Origin: Roseiarcus sp963696665
GTDB taxonomy: Bacteria; Pseudomonadota; Alphaproteobacteria; Rhizobiales; Beijerinckiaceae
Direction of reading: 5' to 3'
Length of the DNA: 64,000 nucleotides
Assembly (NCBI GenBank): GCA_963696665.1
Contig: CAVOLE010000008.1
Location: forward strand, 868,001 to 932,000
In this document: in pieces, positions 24,719 to 32,413 of the stretch
Layout of the letters: the number at the start of each line of letters is the position of its first letter
Position numbering within the stretch: the stretch's first letter is position 1
Program-made: the position numbers and the translations under genes
Notes under the pieces: model-generated
What the model was told of the DNA's origin: nothing
The model's input: only the letters and a program-made list of their open reading frames with translations
Databases searched by the model: none

Positions 24719-25264
24719 ATGACGAAACGCCAAACGCCGCGCTGGGGATGGGCGCTCACGGGATCCGGCCATTTCCTGAAGGAAACGCTGGCCCTGATCC
24801 ATGAGCTCGAACATGTCGACCTCTTTCTCAGCAAGGCTGGAGCCGAAGTCTTGCGCATGTACAAGCAGGAGCTCGACTTGCCGCGCTCCGTGCGCATTTA
24901 TCGCGACACGTCGGCGAGCTCGGTCACCGTCGGCCAATTCTATTACGGTATCTATCATACGTTGATTGTCGCCCCCGCGACTTCGAACACAGTCGCCAAA
25001 TTCGTCTACGGGATCTCCGACGACTTCATCACCAACGTCTTTGCGCAAGCGGGAAAATGCCGCGTCCCGACCATTGTCTTCGCCTGCGACACGGCGCCCG
25101 AGCTCGAAACGGAAGCGCCGAAGGGAATGGTGAAGGTCTATCCGCGCGCAATCGATCTGGAGAACCGCGAGCGCCTGGGAGGTTTCACCGGCGTGACGAC
25201 AGTCAACTCGATCGCTGAACTCAACGAGGCCATCGCGCAGCGACGAAGCAAAGTCGCGGCATGA
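24719..25264 (+). CDS. afpA: Archaeoflavoprotein AfpA / dihydromethanopterin reductase DmrX-like
   Basis: This flavin-binding protein (FMN flavoprotein superfamily) is held to reduce dihydromethanopterin to the active H4MPT. The 181 residues show WGWALTGSGHFLKETLALI at the FMN phosphate site, then QFYYGIYHTLIVAPATSNTV and KFVYGISDDFITNVFAQAGK, both characteristic. It belongs to the AfpA/DmrX type and not to the RibD-like DmrA of Methylobacterium. The stop overlaps the orf9 start by four bases. The reductase role is family knowledge; the electron donor is not evident. Confidence 0.87.
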   Translation: MTKRQTPRWGWALTGSGHFLKETLALIHELEHVDLFLSKAGAEVLRMYKQELDLPRSVRIYRDTSASSVTVGQFYYGIYHTLIVAPATSNTVAKFVYGISDDFITNVFAQAGKCRVPTIVFACDTAPELETEAPKGMVKVYPRAIDLENRERLGGFTGVTTVNSIAELNEAIAQRRSKVAA

Positions 25265-26658
25265 AGGAACGGGTCCTGTTTTTGACCGGACGCCTCGCTG
25301 AGAAGCGCCTCGAGAAGGTCTTGCAGGGTATGGCGCCGACGGCGTTCGACTGGTCGATCTTCAACGTGGGCGTCAAGGTTGCGGCGCTGATGACTGAGCC
25401 CATCCTCATGCGCAGGCTGCCGCGCCCGCTTGAAGCCGACCGCGTCGTCGTCCCTGGCCGCTGCCGCGCCGACCTTGCGCATCTTGCGCAAGAATTTGGC
25501 GTTCCGTTTGAGCGGGGACCCGATGAATTGAAAGACCTGCCAATGTTTTTCGGCAAGGCCGGAGCGGCGCTCGATCTGTCCCGCCATGCGCTCAAGATCT
25601 TCGCCGAGATTGTCGACGCGTCGCAGATGAACATCGAGGCGATTATCGGCCGCGCCGAACTCCTGCGCGCCGAAGGCGCCGACGTCATCGATCTCGGATG
25701 CCTGCCGGACACGCCCTTTCCCCATCTCGAAGATGCGGTGCGCGAATTGAAGGCGAGGGGTTTCGCTGTCAGCGTCGATTCGGCGGAGCCTGAGGAATTG
25801 CGGCGGGGCGGCCGCGCCGGCGCGGCCTATCTCCTCAGCCTTACCGAGCGCAATCTCGCCATCGCCCAAGAGACCGGGGCACGACCCGTGCTGATCCCGG
25901 CCCAGCACGGCGATCTTGCCTCGCTTTATCGCGCCGCGGAGGAGGCCGAAAAACGGGGTCTCGAGGCCATCCTCGATCCCGTCATCGATCCGATCCACTT
26001 CGGCTTCGCCGACTCGCTCTCGCGCTATCGCGAAGTGCGCGCGCATCTTCCCGACGCGGAAATGCTGATGGGCACCGGCAACCTGACCGAACTCACCGAC
26101 GCCAACTCCGTCGGCGTGACGGCCTTGCTGCTCGGGATCTGCTCGGAACTCGCTATCGCCAATGTGCTCACCGTCCATGTCAGCCCGCACACGCGCCGCA
26201 CGATCCAGGAGCATGACGCGGCGCGGCGCATCATGTACGCGGCGCTCGCGGACGTGAGCTTGCCGAGAGGCTATGGGCGGGCGTTGTTGCAAGTCCACGA
26301 CCTCGCGCCGTTTCCCTACACCGGTCAGGAGATCGCGGAGGCCGCCGCGCAAGTGAAGGACAAGAACTACCGCATCGAGGCGGCGGAGGATGGAATCCAC
26401 GTCTACAACAGCGCCGGCCATTTTGTGGCTCAGGACGCATTTGCGCTGTTCGATAAACTCGGGGTCGAAACAGACGGCGCACACGCCTTCTATCTCGGGG
26501 CCGAGCTCATGAAGGCCGAAATCGCTTTTCAGCTTGGCAAACGTTACGCCCAGGACGAGCCGCTGAATTGGGGCTGCGCGACCGATCGGGCCGCCGAGGA
26601 CAGGACGCGCTTAAGCGAAGCCGGCCACACGCTGCGCGCGCGAACGGCGAACGGGTAA
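25261..26658 (+). CDS. Dihydropteroate-synthase-like protein of H4MPT cluster (orf9)
   Basis: The product has 465 residues from ATG 25261 (MKERVLFLTGRLAEKRLEKV). The N-terminal domain (1-140, DUF6513-like) is followed by a TIM-barrel pterin-binding domain: ASQMNIEAIIGRAELLRAEG, DVIDLGCLPDTPFPHLEDAV and VSVDSAEPEELRRGGRAGA mirror the phosphate and pterin site of DHPS. The tail (from about 330) holds HVSPHTRRTIQEHDAARRIM. It probably couples pterin to the ribofuranosylaminobenzene unit, the DHPS-like step of methanopterin synthesis. It shares TAATG with the next gene. No defect is seen. Confidence 0.87.
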   Translation: MKERVLFLTGRLAEKRLEKVLQGMAPTAFDWSIFNVGVKVAALMTEPILMRRLPRPLEADRVVVPGRCRADLAHLAQEFGVPFERGPDELKDLPMFFGKAGAALDLSRHALKIFAEIVDASQMNIEAIIGRAELLRAEGADVIDLGCLPDTPFPHLEDAVRELKARGFAVSVDSAEPEELRRGGRAGAAYLLSLTERNLAIAQETGARPVLIPAQHGDLASLYRAAEEAEKRGLEAILDPVIDPIHFGFADSLSRYREVRAHLPDAEMLMGTGNLTELTDANSVGVTALLLGICSELAIANVLTVHVSPHTRRTIQEHDAARRIMYAALADVSLPRGYGRALLQVHDLAPFPYTGQEIAEAAAQVKDKNYRIEAAEDGIHVYNSAGHFVAQDAFALFDKLGVETDGAHAFYLGAELMKAEIAFQLGKRYAQDEPLNWGCATDRAAEDRTRLSEAGHTLRARTANG

Positions 26659-27242
26659 TGCCTCTGATCCGCGAAGCGATCGTCGCCACCGTCAATGCGC
26701 ATGGCGAGCCGCATATCGCGCCTTTGGGGCTGATCGCCGAAGGCGAGGGATGGATCCTGGCGCCGTTTCACCCCTCGACGACGCTCGACAATCTGCGCCA
26801 GGCGCCGTTCGCCGTCGCCAACTTTACCGACGACGTGCGCGTCTTTGCCGGATGTCTCACCGGACGCCGGGACTGGCCGCTGACCCGCGCCGAGGTTGTC
26901 GCCGCGCCGCGTCTCAAGGCGACATTGTCGCATCTCGAACTGGTCGTCGTCGAGGTGCGCGAGCATGAGCTGAGACCCCGTTTCGTGTGCCGGGTCGCGC
27001 ATCAGGCTTCGCACGCGCCCTTCCAGGGCTTCAACCGCGCGCAAGCGGCGGTCATCGAGGGCGCGGTGCTGGTGAGCCGCTTGCATCTCCTGCCCCGCGC
27101 CGAGGTCGAGGCGGAGCTTGCCCGGCTCGACATCACCGTCGGCAAAACGGCAGGGCCGGCGGAGGCCGAAGCGTGGAGCTGGCTCAAGGAAAAGGCCGCG
27201 CAGGTTTTCGCCGCGGGCGTGACGCATGAGCGCGGCGCCTGA
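26658..27242 (+). CDS. DUF447 family protein of the H4MPT cluster
   Basis: The start ATG 26658 (MPLIREAIVATVNAHGEPHI) overlaps the stop of orf9, giving 194 residues; the longer open frame lies inside orf9. The fold is FMN-binding split barrel-like: APLGLIAEGEGWILAPFHPS, then NLRQAPFAVANFTDDVRVFA and FQGFNRAQAAVIEGAVLVSR. DUF447 members are found in archaea and H4MPT-bearing bacteria and are believed to act in cofactor synthesis; the reaction is unproven. It ends the plus-strand group mfnE-afpA-orf9-DUF447. Confidence 0.82.
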   Translation: MPLIREAIVATVNAHGEPHIAPLGLIAEGEGWILAPFHPSTTLDNLRQAPFAVANFTDDVRVFAGCLTGRRDWPLTRAEVVAAPRLKATLSHLELVVVEVREHELRPRFVCRVAHQASHAPFQGFNRAQAAVIEGAVLVSRLHLLPRAEVEAELARLDITVGKTAGPAEAEAWSWLKEKAAQVFAAGVTHERGA

Positions 27243-27356
27243 ACGGGCGAGCCGGAAAACATGGGCCCCGCGAACATTGTCTTGGTGGAATCAGAATTCC
27301 ATGCTATAAGCTTTTCCTTACCCGGAGAGCGACCCGGCGATTTCTCGAGGAGAAGG

Positions 27357-27398
27357 ATGTGCGACATGGGGTGGTGCTCCGCTTCGGACGCAACCTGA
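27357..27398 (+). CDS. Possible 13-residue leader peptide or micro-ORF
   Basis: ATG 27357 is placed after CGAGGAGAAGG, one of the best Shine-Dalgarno matches in the window, and encodes MCDMGWCSASDAT before a TGA. Two cysteines and a tryptophan in 13 residues are unusual. It could be a regulatory leader for the gene at 27664 or a chance frame. No similarity is known to me. Confidence rests only on the ribosome site and isolated position. Confidence 0.3.
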   Translation: MCDMGWCSASDAT

Positions 27399-27473
27399 GA
27401 CGCGAGTAGAGGTCGAAGGAAAATTTTTTTATTTTTTCGCTCGTAACCCCTTGAAAAGTTTCGATTCGAAAAA

Positions 27474-27513
27474 ATAAACGCTAGTAAACGCTATTTAATT
27501 TACTAGCGTTTAT
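27474..27513. repeat. Perfect 15-bp inverted repeat in AT-rich spacer
   Basis: ATAAACGCTAGTAAA (27474-27488) and its exact reverse complement (27499-27513) surround a ten-base loop, CGCTATTTAA. It is far more AT-rich than the genome. No T-run follows, so an operator or the scar of a mobile element is as likely as a terminator. Confidence 0.65.
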
Positions 27514-27663
27514 CGCCGTTTTGCTTGCATTTGCTTTCATGCAACTCGACCACAAGTTGTGCCGACGCCCGGTTTGGCGATTGTGTCGCGGACGCGGGCC
27601 CCCGCTTCCCTTGATAGGGATGAGGCGAACCTTCTCCTCTATCACCAAGCCTCGGAGGCCGCG

Positions 27664-28356
27664 TTGCAGGTTATTCCAGTCATCGACCTCATGCATGGCG
27701 AGGTCGTCCACGCGCGAAAGGGCGATCGGGCGTCCTACCGGCCGCTCGAGTTGCCGCTCTCTCCGAGCAGCGACGCGGTGGATGTCGTGCGTGGCTTACT
27801 CGCGGTCTATCCCTTCCCGACGCTCTATGTCGCCGATCTCGACGCGATCCAGGGCGACGGAGACAATGTCCGGACGCTGCGCCGCATTCGCGACGAGTTT
27901 CCGGCGTTGCAACTGTGGGTCGACAATGGCGCAACGACCTCCGCCGCGATCGAGGCGCTCATCGACGCGGACCTGGGCGCGCCGATCATAGGCAGCGAAT
28001 CCCAACGCGACAGTGCGCTCGTCGCGGGCCACAGGGACTTGCAGCGGGTCGTGCTCTCGCTCGACTTCCGCGGCGATGCGTTTCAAGGCCCACCCGAGAT
28101 CCTGGGCGAACCCGCGCTTTGGCCAAGCCGCGTCATCGTCATGACTCTTGCGCAGGTCGGCAGCGCCGCCGGGCCCGATCTGGCGCGGTTCGCGGCGATC
28201 CGGTCGATCGCCGGCGGGCGCGCGCTCTATGCCGCAGGAGGCGTGCGCGACGCGCGTGATCTCTCGGCGCTCAAGGCCGCGGGCGCCTCAGGCGCCCTGA
28301 TCGCGACCGCGCTGCACGAGCAGCGAATCCGCGCGGCCGATTTGGAGTTGATGTGA
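27664..28356 (+). CDS. HisA-like TIM-barrel protein of the H4MPT cluster
   Basis: The start is placed at TTG 27664, with CGGAGG 5 to 10 bases upstream, giving 230 residues (MQVIPVIDLMHGEVVHARKG). The HisA/HisF fold is clear: VIPVIDL, the first phosphate site, TLYVADLDAIQGDGDN, then VVLSLDFRGDAF and ALYAAGGVRDARDLSALKAA. True histidine HisA carries a different second half; this version accompanies H4MPT genes in methylotrophs and archaea and is presumed to act in cofactor synthesis. It is therefore probably not part of the histidine pathway; hisD at 47442 is far away. It is convergent with the cytochrome c gene. Confidence 0.8.
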   Translation: MQVIPVIDLMHGEVVHARKGDRASYRPLELPLSPSSDAVDVVRGLLAVYPFPTLYVADLDAIQGDGDNVRTLRRIRDEFPALQLWVDNGATTSAAIEALIDADLGAPIIGSESQRDSALVAGHRDLQRVVLSLDFRGDAFQGPPEILGEPALWPSRVIVMTLAQVGSAAGPDLARFAAIRSIAGGRALYAAGGVRDARDLSALKAAGASGALIATALHEQRIRAADLELM

Positions 28357-28376
28357 AGCCCCGGCCGCGCCTTGAG

Positions 28377-28769
28377 TTAGATCTTCTTGCCGTCGGGGCC
28401 AAACTGCTTGAGGTAGGCGATGACATTGTCGATGTCTTGCTCCGATTGCAGGCCGGGGAACACCATCTTCGTTCCCGGGACCACGCCCTTCGGATCCTTG
28501 AGGTACTTCTTGAGGGTCGCCTCATCCCAGGTGATGCCGGAATTCTTATTGGCGTCGGAGTAATGATAGCCCTCGACCGTCCCCGCCTTCCGCCCGACCA
28601 CGCCGGCGAGGCTCGGGCCGACAAGACTTTTCGCGGCCTCGGGAGGCATATGGCAGACTTTGCATTTGGCGAAGAACACCTTCTCGCCAGCCGCGGCGTC
28701 CTGCGCCATCGAGGCGCTCATCGAAGCAAGGAGCGCCGCCCCCGCAAGCGAAAAAGTCATGAGCTTCAC
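28377..28769 (-). CDS. Class I c-type cytochrome (cytochrome c2/cH type)
   Basis: The product has 130 residues from GTG 28769, with GGAGGACAAT ahead. A signal peptide (1-22) ends in SMAQ. The single haem site CKVCH lies at about 36-40 (FFAKCKVCHMPPE), followed by VGPSLAGVVGRKAG and the axial Met in PGTKMVFPGL. The C-terminal helix IDNVIAYLKQFGPDG completes the fold. In methylotrophs such cytochromes carry electrons from the methanol dehydrogenase cytochrome to the terminal oxidase; its position next to pqqA supports this. It is divergent from pqqA. Confidence 0.9.
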   Translation of the reverse strand: MKLMTFSLAGAALLASMSASMAQDAAAGEKVFFAKCKVCHMPPEAAKSLVGPSLAGVVGRKAGTVEGYHYSDANKNSGITWDEATLKKYLKDPKGVVPGTKMVFPGLQSEQDIDNVIAYLKQFGPDGKKI

Positions 28770-29008
28770 ATTGTCCTCCCGGATCTGGCTATCCCGCGCC
28801 GGCCCGCTTGGCGAAGCGAGCCGTCACGCGGACCCGTGACTTAGCAATTGCGCCGTTTCAGGGATAGGGGCGCCCGTTTCTGCACCCGTCTCGGGTATTT
28901 CAGGTCATCGGCCCCAACGTTTTCAAGGGACGTGACGCAGCGGGCGAGGAATGCTACCTTTGCTTCGTGGGCCTGACCCACGAGGAGAGAAACTCAAGGA
29001 GTTGAACT

Positions 29009-29086
29009 ATGGCTTGGAATGTCCCTGTCGTTGTGGAAGTTTGCGCCGGCATGGAAGTGACTGCCTATCTCTCGGCGCAGATGTAA
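29009..29086 (+). CDS. pqqA: PqqA, peptide precursor of pyrroloquinoline quinone
   Basis: This is a 25-codon gene, MAWNVPVVVEVCAGMEVTAY then LSAQM. The family pattern is plain: an aromatic W near the start, P at 6, VVEV, and the Glu16-x3-Tyr20 pair (EVTAY), the two residues that PqqE cross-links to build PQQ. ATG 29009 follows CAAGGAG with eight-base spacing. No pqqB, C, D or E follows; the next gene is an ABC binding protein, so the biosynthetic enzymes must be elsewhere. It supplies the cofactor of XoxF. The Cys12 in the peptide is not typical of the PqqA sequences I know. Confidence 0.9.
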   Translation: MAWNVPVVVEVCAGMEVTAYLSAQM

Positions 29087-29403
29087 CAGTCTGTTCGCCT
29101 ATCAAGGGCGGACGAAGATGGAGGGAAGTTCGTTAGCTGAGCCCTAGGGCTCGTGCGCGAGCCGATCTCCATGGCGTCGAGTTCTAGCTATCCCCGGTTC
29201 CCCGGGCGATGAACGCCTCGACGAGCCCGCCGATGAGCGCCGTCGAATTCTCACGAAACCTACGTAACCGATGAGGCCGGGGGCCGCGGGGGCTTCTCGC
29301 CGGAAGGAAGCGGCTGTCTGACCATCGCCTGCCTCGAAGCGGTGACAACGCCAGGGTTGAGACCCCGGCAAGCCGCTTCGATGATAAGGATTTGCCCCGC
29401 GGA
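29087..29403 (+). other. Gene-free region between pqqA and the Lut-like operon
   Basis: These 317 bases follow the pqqA stop. I see no further peptide gene and no pqqB-like start. GGGGGCCGCGGGGG-like runs at about 29278 can form stable structure but no T-run follows. It probably carries the pqqA transcript end and the promoter of the ABC operon. Confidence 0.35.
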
Positions 29404-30657
29404 ATGTTCACGTTTCAAGCAAAGCTCAAACGCTCGTCCCACGGTTCTTCGGGCGGGCGCGAATTGAAGGCGCTTTGCGCCCTTCTCGTCACCGCTCTCG
29501 CCCTGCTTGCGGCGGCGGTCCAGCCCGCCGAGGCAGACCCGCTCGCGGTCAAAGTCGGCGTCATCCACGAAGCGCATTCTCGCGAAACGATCTCGATCCT
29601 CGATATTCCGCCGGCGGACGACTTCATCGCCGGAGCGCGCGTGGGGATGGACGACAACAACACCACCGGCCGCTTCCTCGATCAATCCTACTCGATTGTC
29701 GACGCCAAGCTCGCCCCGGGCGACGATCCGGTTGCGGCGCTAAAGGGCATGCTCGACAACGGCGTGCGCTTTTTCATCATCGATCTTCCCGCGGCCCAGG
29801 TGCTCGAGGTCGCCGACGCGGCCCGCCCCTCGGGCGCGCTCATCTTCAACGCCGGCGCGCCGGACGATCGCCTGCGCGAGGAGGACTGTCGCGCCAATGT
29901 GATTCACGTCGCGCCGAGTTGTTCGATGCTGACCGATGGCCTCGCGCAATACCTGATCTGGAAGCAGTGGAGGCGCTGGCTCCTGGTGGTCGGATCGCAC
30001 CCGGAGGACAAGCTGCTGGGGGAGGCTTACCAGCGCTCGGCGAAGAAGTTCGGCGCGAAGATCGTCGACGAGCGCGTCTATAAGGACACCGGCGCGGGCC
30101 GGCGCTCGGATTCAGGCAGCGTCCAGGTTCAGCAGCAGATGCCCGTCTTCACCCAGAATGCGCCCGCATATGACGTGCTCGTCGCCGCCGACGAAAACGA
30201 GGTTTTCGCCGGCTATCTGCCCTATCGCACCTGGGACCCCCGGCCGGTCGTAGGGTCGGCGGGATTACGGCCGACAAGCTGGGACCCCAGCCACGAATTC
30301 TGGGGAGCGGTGCAGTTGCAGAACCGCTTCGAGCGCCTCTTCAAGCGCGGCATGAACGCGCGCGATTACCAGGCCTGGCTCGCCATCCGCATGATCGGCG
30401 ACGCTATCGCGCACACCAAATCAGCCGACCCCAAGACGGTTCTCGCCGATCTCGTGTCGCCCAATTTCGAGGTCGCCGGATTCAAGGGACAGAGGCTGAC
30501 CGTGCGCGACTGGAACCAGCAGCTGCGTCAGCCGATCCTGCTCACCGACGGGCGCGCCACGGTCTCGGTGTCGCCACAGGAAGGCTTCCTGCATCAGACA
30601 TCCACGCTCGACACCCTCGGCTTCGACCGGCCGGAGACCAAATGCAAACTTCACTGA
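29404..30657 (+). CDS. lutA: PQQ/lanthanide-associated ABC transporter substrate-binding protein (LutA-like)
   Basis: The product has about 417 residues from ATG 29404; TTG 29392 and TTG 29464 are alternative starts, the last lying directly before the hydrophobic signal (LKALCALLVTALALLAA). The mature protein has the type-I periplasmic binding fold of the PQQ-alcohol-dehydrogenase-associated family: VKVGVIHEAHSRETISIL, then RFLDQSYSIVDAKLAPGDDP and GVRFFIIDLPAAQVLEVAD. In Methylobacterium the homologous lutA is needed for lanthanide-dependent growth. It overlaps the propeller gene by 16 bases. Ligand assignment is by homology only. Confidence 0.82.
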   Translation: MFTFQAKLKRSSHGSSGGRELKALCALLVTALALLAAAVQPAEADPLAVKVGVIHEAHSRETISILDIPPADDFIAGARVGMDDNNTTGRFLDQSYSIVDAKLAPGDDPVAALKGMLDNGVRFFIIDLPAAQVLEVADAARPSGALIFNAGAPDDRLREEDCRANVIHVAPSCSMLTDGLAQYLIWKQWRRWLLVVGSHPEDKLLGEAYQRSAKKFGAKIVDERVYKDTGAGRRSDSGSVQVQQQMPVFTQNAPAYDVLVAADENEVFAGYLPYRTWDPRPVVGSAGLRPTSWDPSHEFWGAVQLQNRFERLFKRGMNARDYQAWLAIRMIGDAIAHTKSADPKTVLADLVSPNFEVAGFKGQRLTVRDWNQQLRQPILLTDGRATVSVSPQEGFLHQTSTLDTLGFDRPETKCKLH

Positions 30658-31637
30658 AATGTCTGGCGCGCCTCGCTGGCGCGCTCGCCCTTCTGGCGAG
30701 CCTCGGCGCTTCTTCAGGTCCGGCCCAGGCGGCGACCGCCTACATCACCAACGAGAAGGGCAATTCGATTTCGGTCATCGACATCGACAAGCTCGAGGTC
30801 ACGCGCACCGTCAAGACCGGCCAGAGGCCGCGCGGCATCGCGTTGACCAAGGACGACGCGGAGATGTTCGTTTGCCTTGGCGACGACGATACGATCGCGA
30901 TCATCGACACGAAAACCCTCAAAGAGGTTGGCGAGCTGCCGTCTGGCCCCGACCCCGAGCAATTGCGCGTGAGCCCGGACGGGAAGCTCCTGTTCGTCGC
31001 CAACGAAAACAACGCGCTTCTGACCGCGATCGACATTAATACCCGCAAGGTGGTCAGCGAATTCCCGGTTGGCGTCGAGCCGGAGGGCGTGGCGGTCAGC
31101 CCCGACGGCTCGATCGTCGTCAACACCTCCGAAACGACCAGCATGGCCCATCTCATCGACTGGCGGAACAAGAAGATCGTGGCCAACATTCTTGTGCCTC
31201 CTCGTCCGCGCTACGCCGAATACACCAAGGACGGCTCGGAGCTGTGGGTGTCGTCCGAGGTCGGCGGAACGATCAGCATCATCGACCCGGTCAAGCACGT
31301 GATCACCCATACGATCACCTTCGAGGTGCCGGGGCTCGCGAAGGAGCTGATCCAGCCGGTCGGCATCCGTTTCAGCGCCGACGGCAAGCTCGGCTTCGTC
31401 GCGCTCGGGCCCGCCAATCGCGTCGCGGTCATCGACCAGGCCAGCAAAAAGGTGCTCAAATATCTTCTGGTCGGCCAACGCGTTTGGCAATTGGAGCTGA
31501 CGCCGGACGGCAAGCACCTCTTGACGACCAACGGCGTCTCGAATGACGTCTCGGTCATTGATGTGGCCGCGCTGAAGGTGATCAAATCGATTCCGGTCGG
31601 TTCGTTTCCTTGGGGGGTGGCGATCTCGAAACAATGA
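30642..31637 (+). CDS. Exported YVTN-type beta-propeller protein associated with PQQ system
   Basis: The product has 331 residues with a signal peptide to about 30 (AQAA). The mature part is a seven-bladed propeller of YVTN-like repeats: TAYITNEKGNSISVIDIDKL, then LRVSPDGKLLFVANENNALL and GVAVSPDGSIVVNTSETT. It belongs to the family described as PQQ-dependent catabolism-associated beta-propeller. In Lut clusters such a protein lies between the binding protein and ATPase genes. It shares ATGA with the ATPase gene. Its ligand and partner are not known; lanthanide or dehydrogenase contact is inference. Confidence 0.82.
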   Translation: MQTSLKCLARLAGALALLASLGASSGPAQAATAYITNEKGNSISVIDIDKLEVTRTVKTGQRPRGIALTKDDAEMFVCLGDDDTIAIIDTKTLKEVGELPSGPDPEQLRVSPDGKLLFVANENNALLTAIDINTRKVVSEFPVGVEPEGVAVSPDGSIVVNTSETTSMAHLIDWRNKKIVANILVPPRPRYAEYTKDGSELWVSSEVGGTISIIDPVKHVITHTITFEVPGLAKELIQPVGIRFSADGKLGFVALGPANRVAVIDQASKKVLKYLLVGQRVWQLELTPDGKHLLTTNGVSNDVSVIDVAALKVIKSIPVGSFPWGVAISKQ

Positions 31638-32413
31638 CTGTCATTGCCGACGTAACGCCGAAGGCGGCGGTCAACGCGCTGTCGGTCGAGAGCGTGTCGC
31701 ACGCCTATGGCGCGCGGATCGCCCTGGACAACGTGAGCTTCGACGTCACGCCGGCCAGTTTCACCGTGCTTTTGGGCTTGAATGGCGCGGGCAAGAGCAC
31801 GCTTTTCTCGGTGATCACGCATCTTTACGTGAGTCGATCGGGGACGGTGCGCATTTTCGGCCGCGACGTCGCGCGCGAGAGCGGCGCGGCGCTCGCGCTG
31901 CTCGGCGTCGTATTTCAGCAGCGCACGCTTGATCCCGATCTCAGCGTCGCCCAGAACCTCGCCTATCATGGCGCGTTGCATGGCATTGGCGGGCGTGAAA
32001 CGCGCGAGCGAGGCGCGGTGCAACTCGGCCGCGTCGGCCTCGCCGACCGGGCTCGCGACAAGGTGCGCTTCCTCTCCGGCGGTCAGATGCGGCGGGTCGA
32101 GATTGCGCGCGCGCTTCTGCACCGTCCGCGCATGCTGTTGCTTGATGAGCCGACAGCTGGCCTCGATATCAAGGCGCGGGCGGAGATCCTCAAGGTCGTA
32201 CGGGGCCTGGTTGCGGACGAAGGAATGGGAGCGCTCTGGGCGACGCATCTCGTTGACGAAATTCGAGACGATGACCACGTCATCGTTCTCCACAAGGGGC
32301 GCGTCCTGGCTGACGGTCCATCTCGCTCCATCGTCGCCGCGGCTGACGCGAAATCGATTGGAGAAGCGTTCACGTCGCTGACCGGCGGGCGGGAAGGAGG
32401 GAATGGTGACTGA
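31634..32413 (+). CDS. lutE: ABC transporter ATP-binding protein (LutE-like)
   Basis: The start is ATG 31634, overlapping the preceding stop, giving 259 residues. Walker A is GLNGAGKST (about 48-56), the Q-loop is in VVFQQRTLDPDL, the signature is LSGGQMRRVEIARALL, and Walker B is MLLLDEPTAGLD followed by the switch His in WATHLVDE. The subfamily is the ABC-2/DrrA type linked to PQQ alcohol dehydrogenase systems. It overlaps the permease gene by 11 bases. In Methylobacterium lutE and lutF serve lanthanide transport into the cytoplasm. Confidence 0.85.
   Translation: MTVIADVTPKAAVNALSVESVSHAYGARIALDNVSFDVTPASFTVLLGLNGAGKSTLFSVITHLYVSRSGTVRIFGRDVARESGAALALLGVVFQQRTLDPDLSVAQNLAYHGALHGIGGRETRERGAVQLGRVGLADRARDKVRFLSGGQMRRVEIARALLHRPRMLLLDEPTAGLDIKARAEILKVVRGLVADEGMGALWATHLVDEIRDDDHVIVLHKGRVLADGPSRSIVAAADAKSIGEAFTSLTGGREGGNGD

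Larger units (their letters stand above)
27243..27663. other. AT-rich gene-poor region between DUF447 gene and HisA-like gene
   Basis: This 421-base gap contrasts with the tight packing around it. It holds a 13-codon frame with a strong ribosome site (27357), a run of A/T from 27418 to 27437, a possible promoter (TTGAAA at 27451, AT-rich -10 area about 17 bases on) and a perfect 15-bp inverted repeat (27474-27513). It probably contains the HisA-like gene promoter and a control element. Confidence 0.5.

Noticed and set aside
27357..27398. Methanobactin precursor
   Set aside because: It has two cysteines but no leader-core layout of MbnA, and no mbnB or mbnC gene is near.
27664..28356. Histidine biosynthesis HisA
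   Set aside because: No other his genes are adjacent and it follows H4MPT genes, where a HisA-like paralogue is expected.
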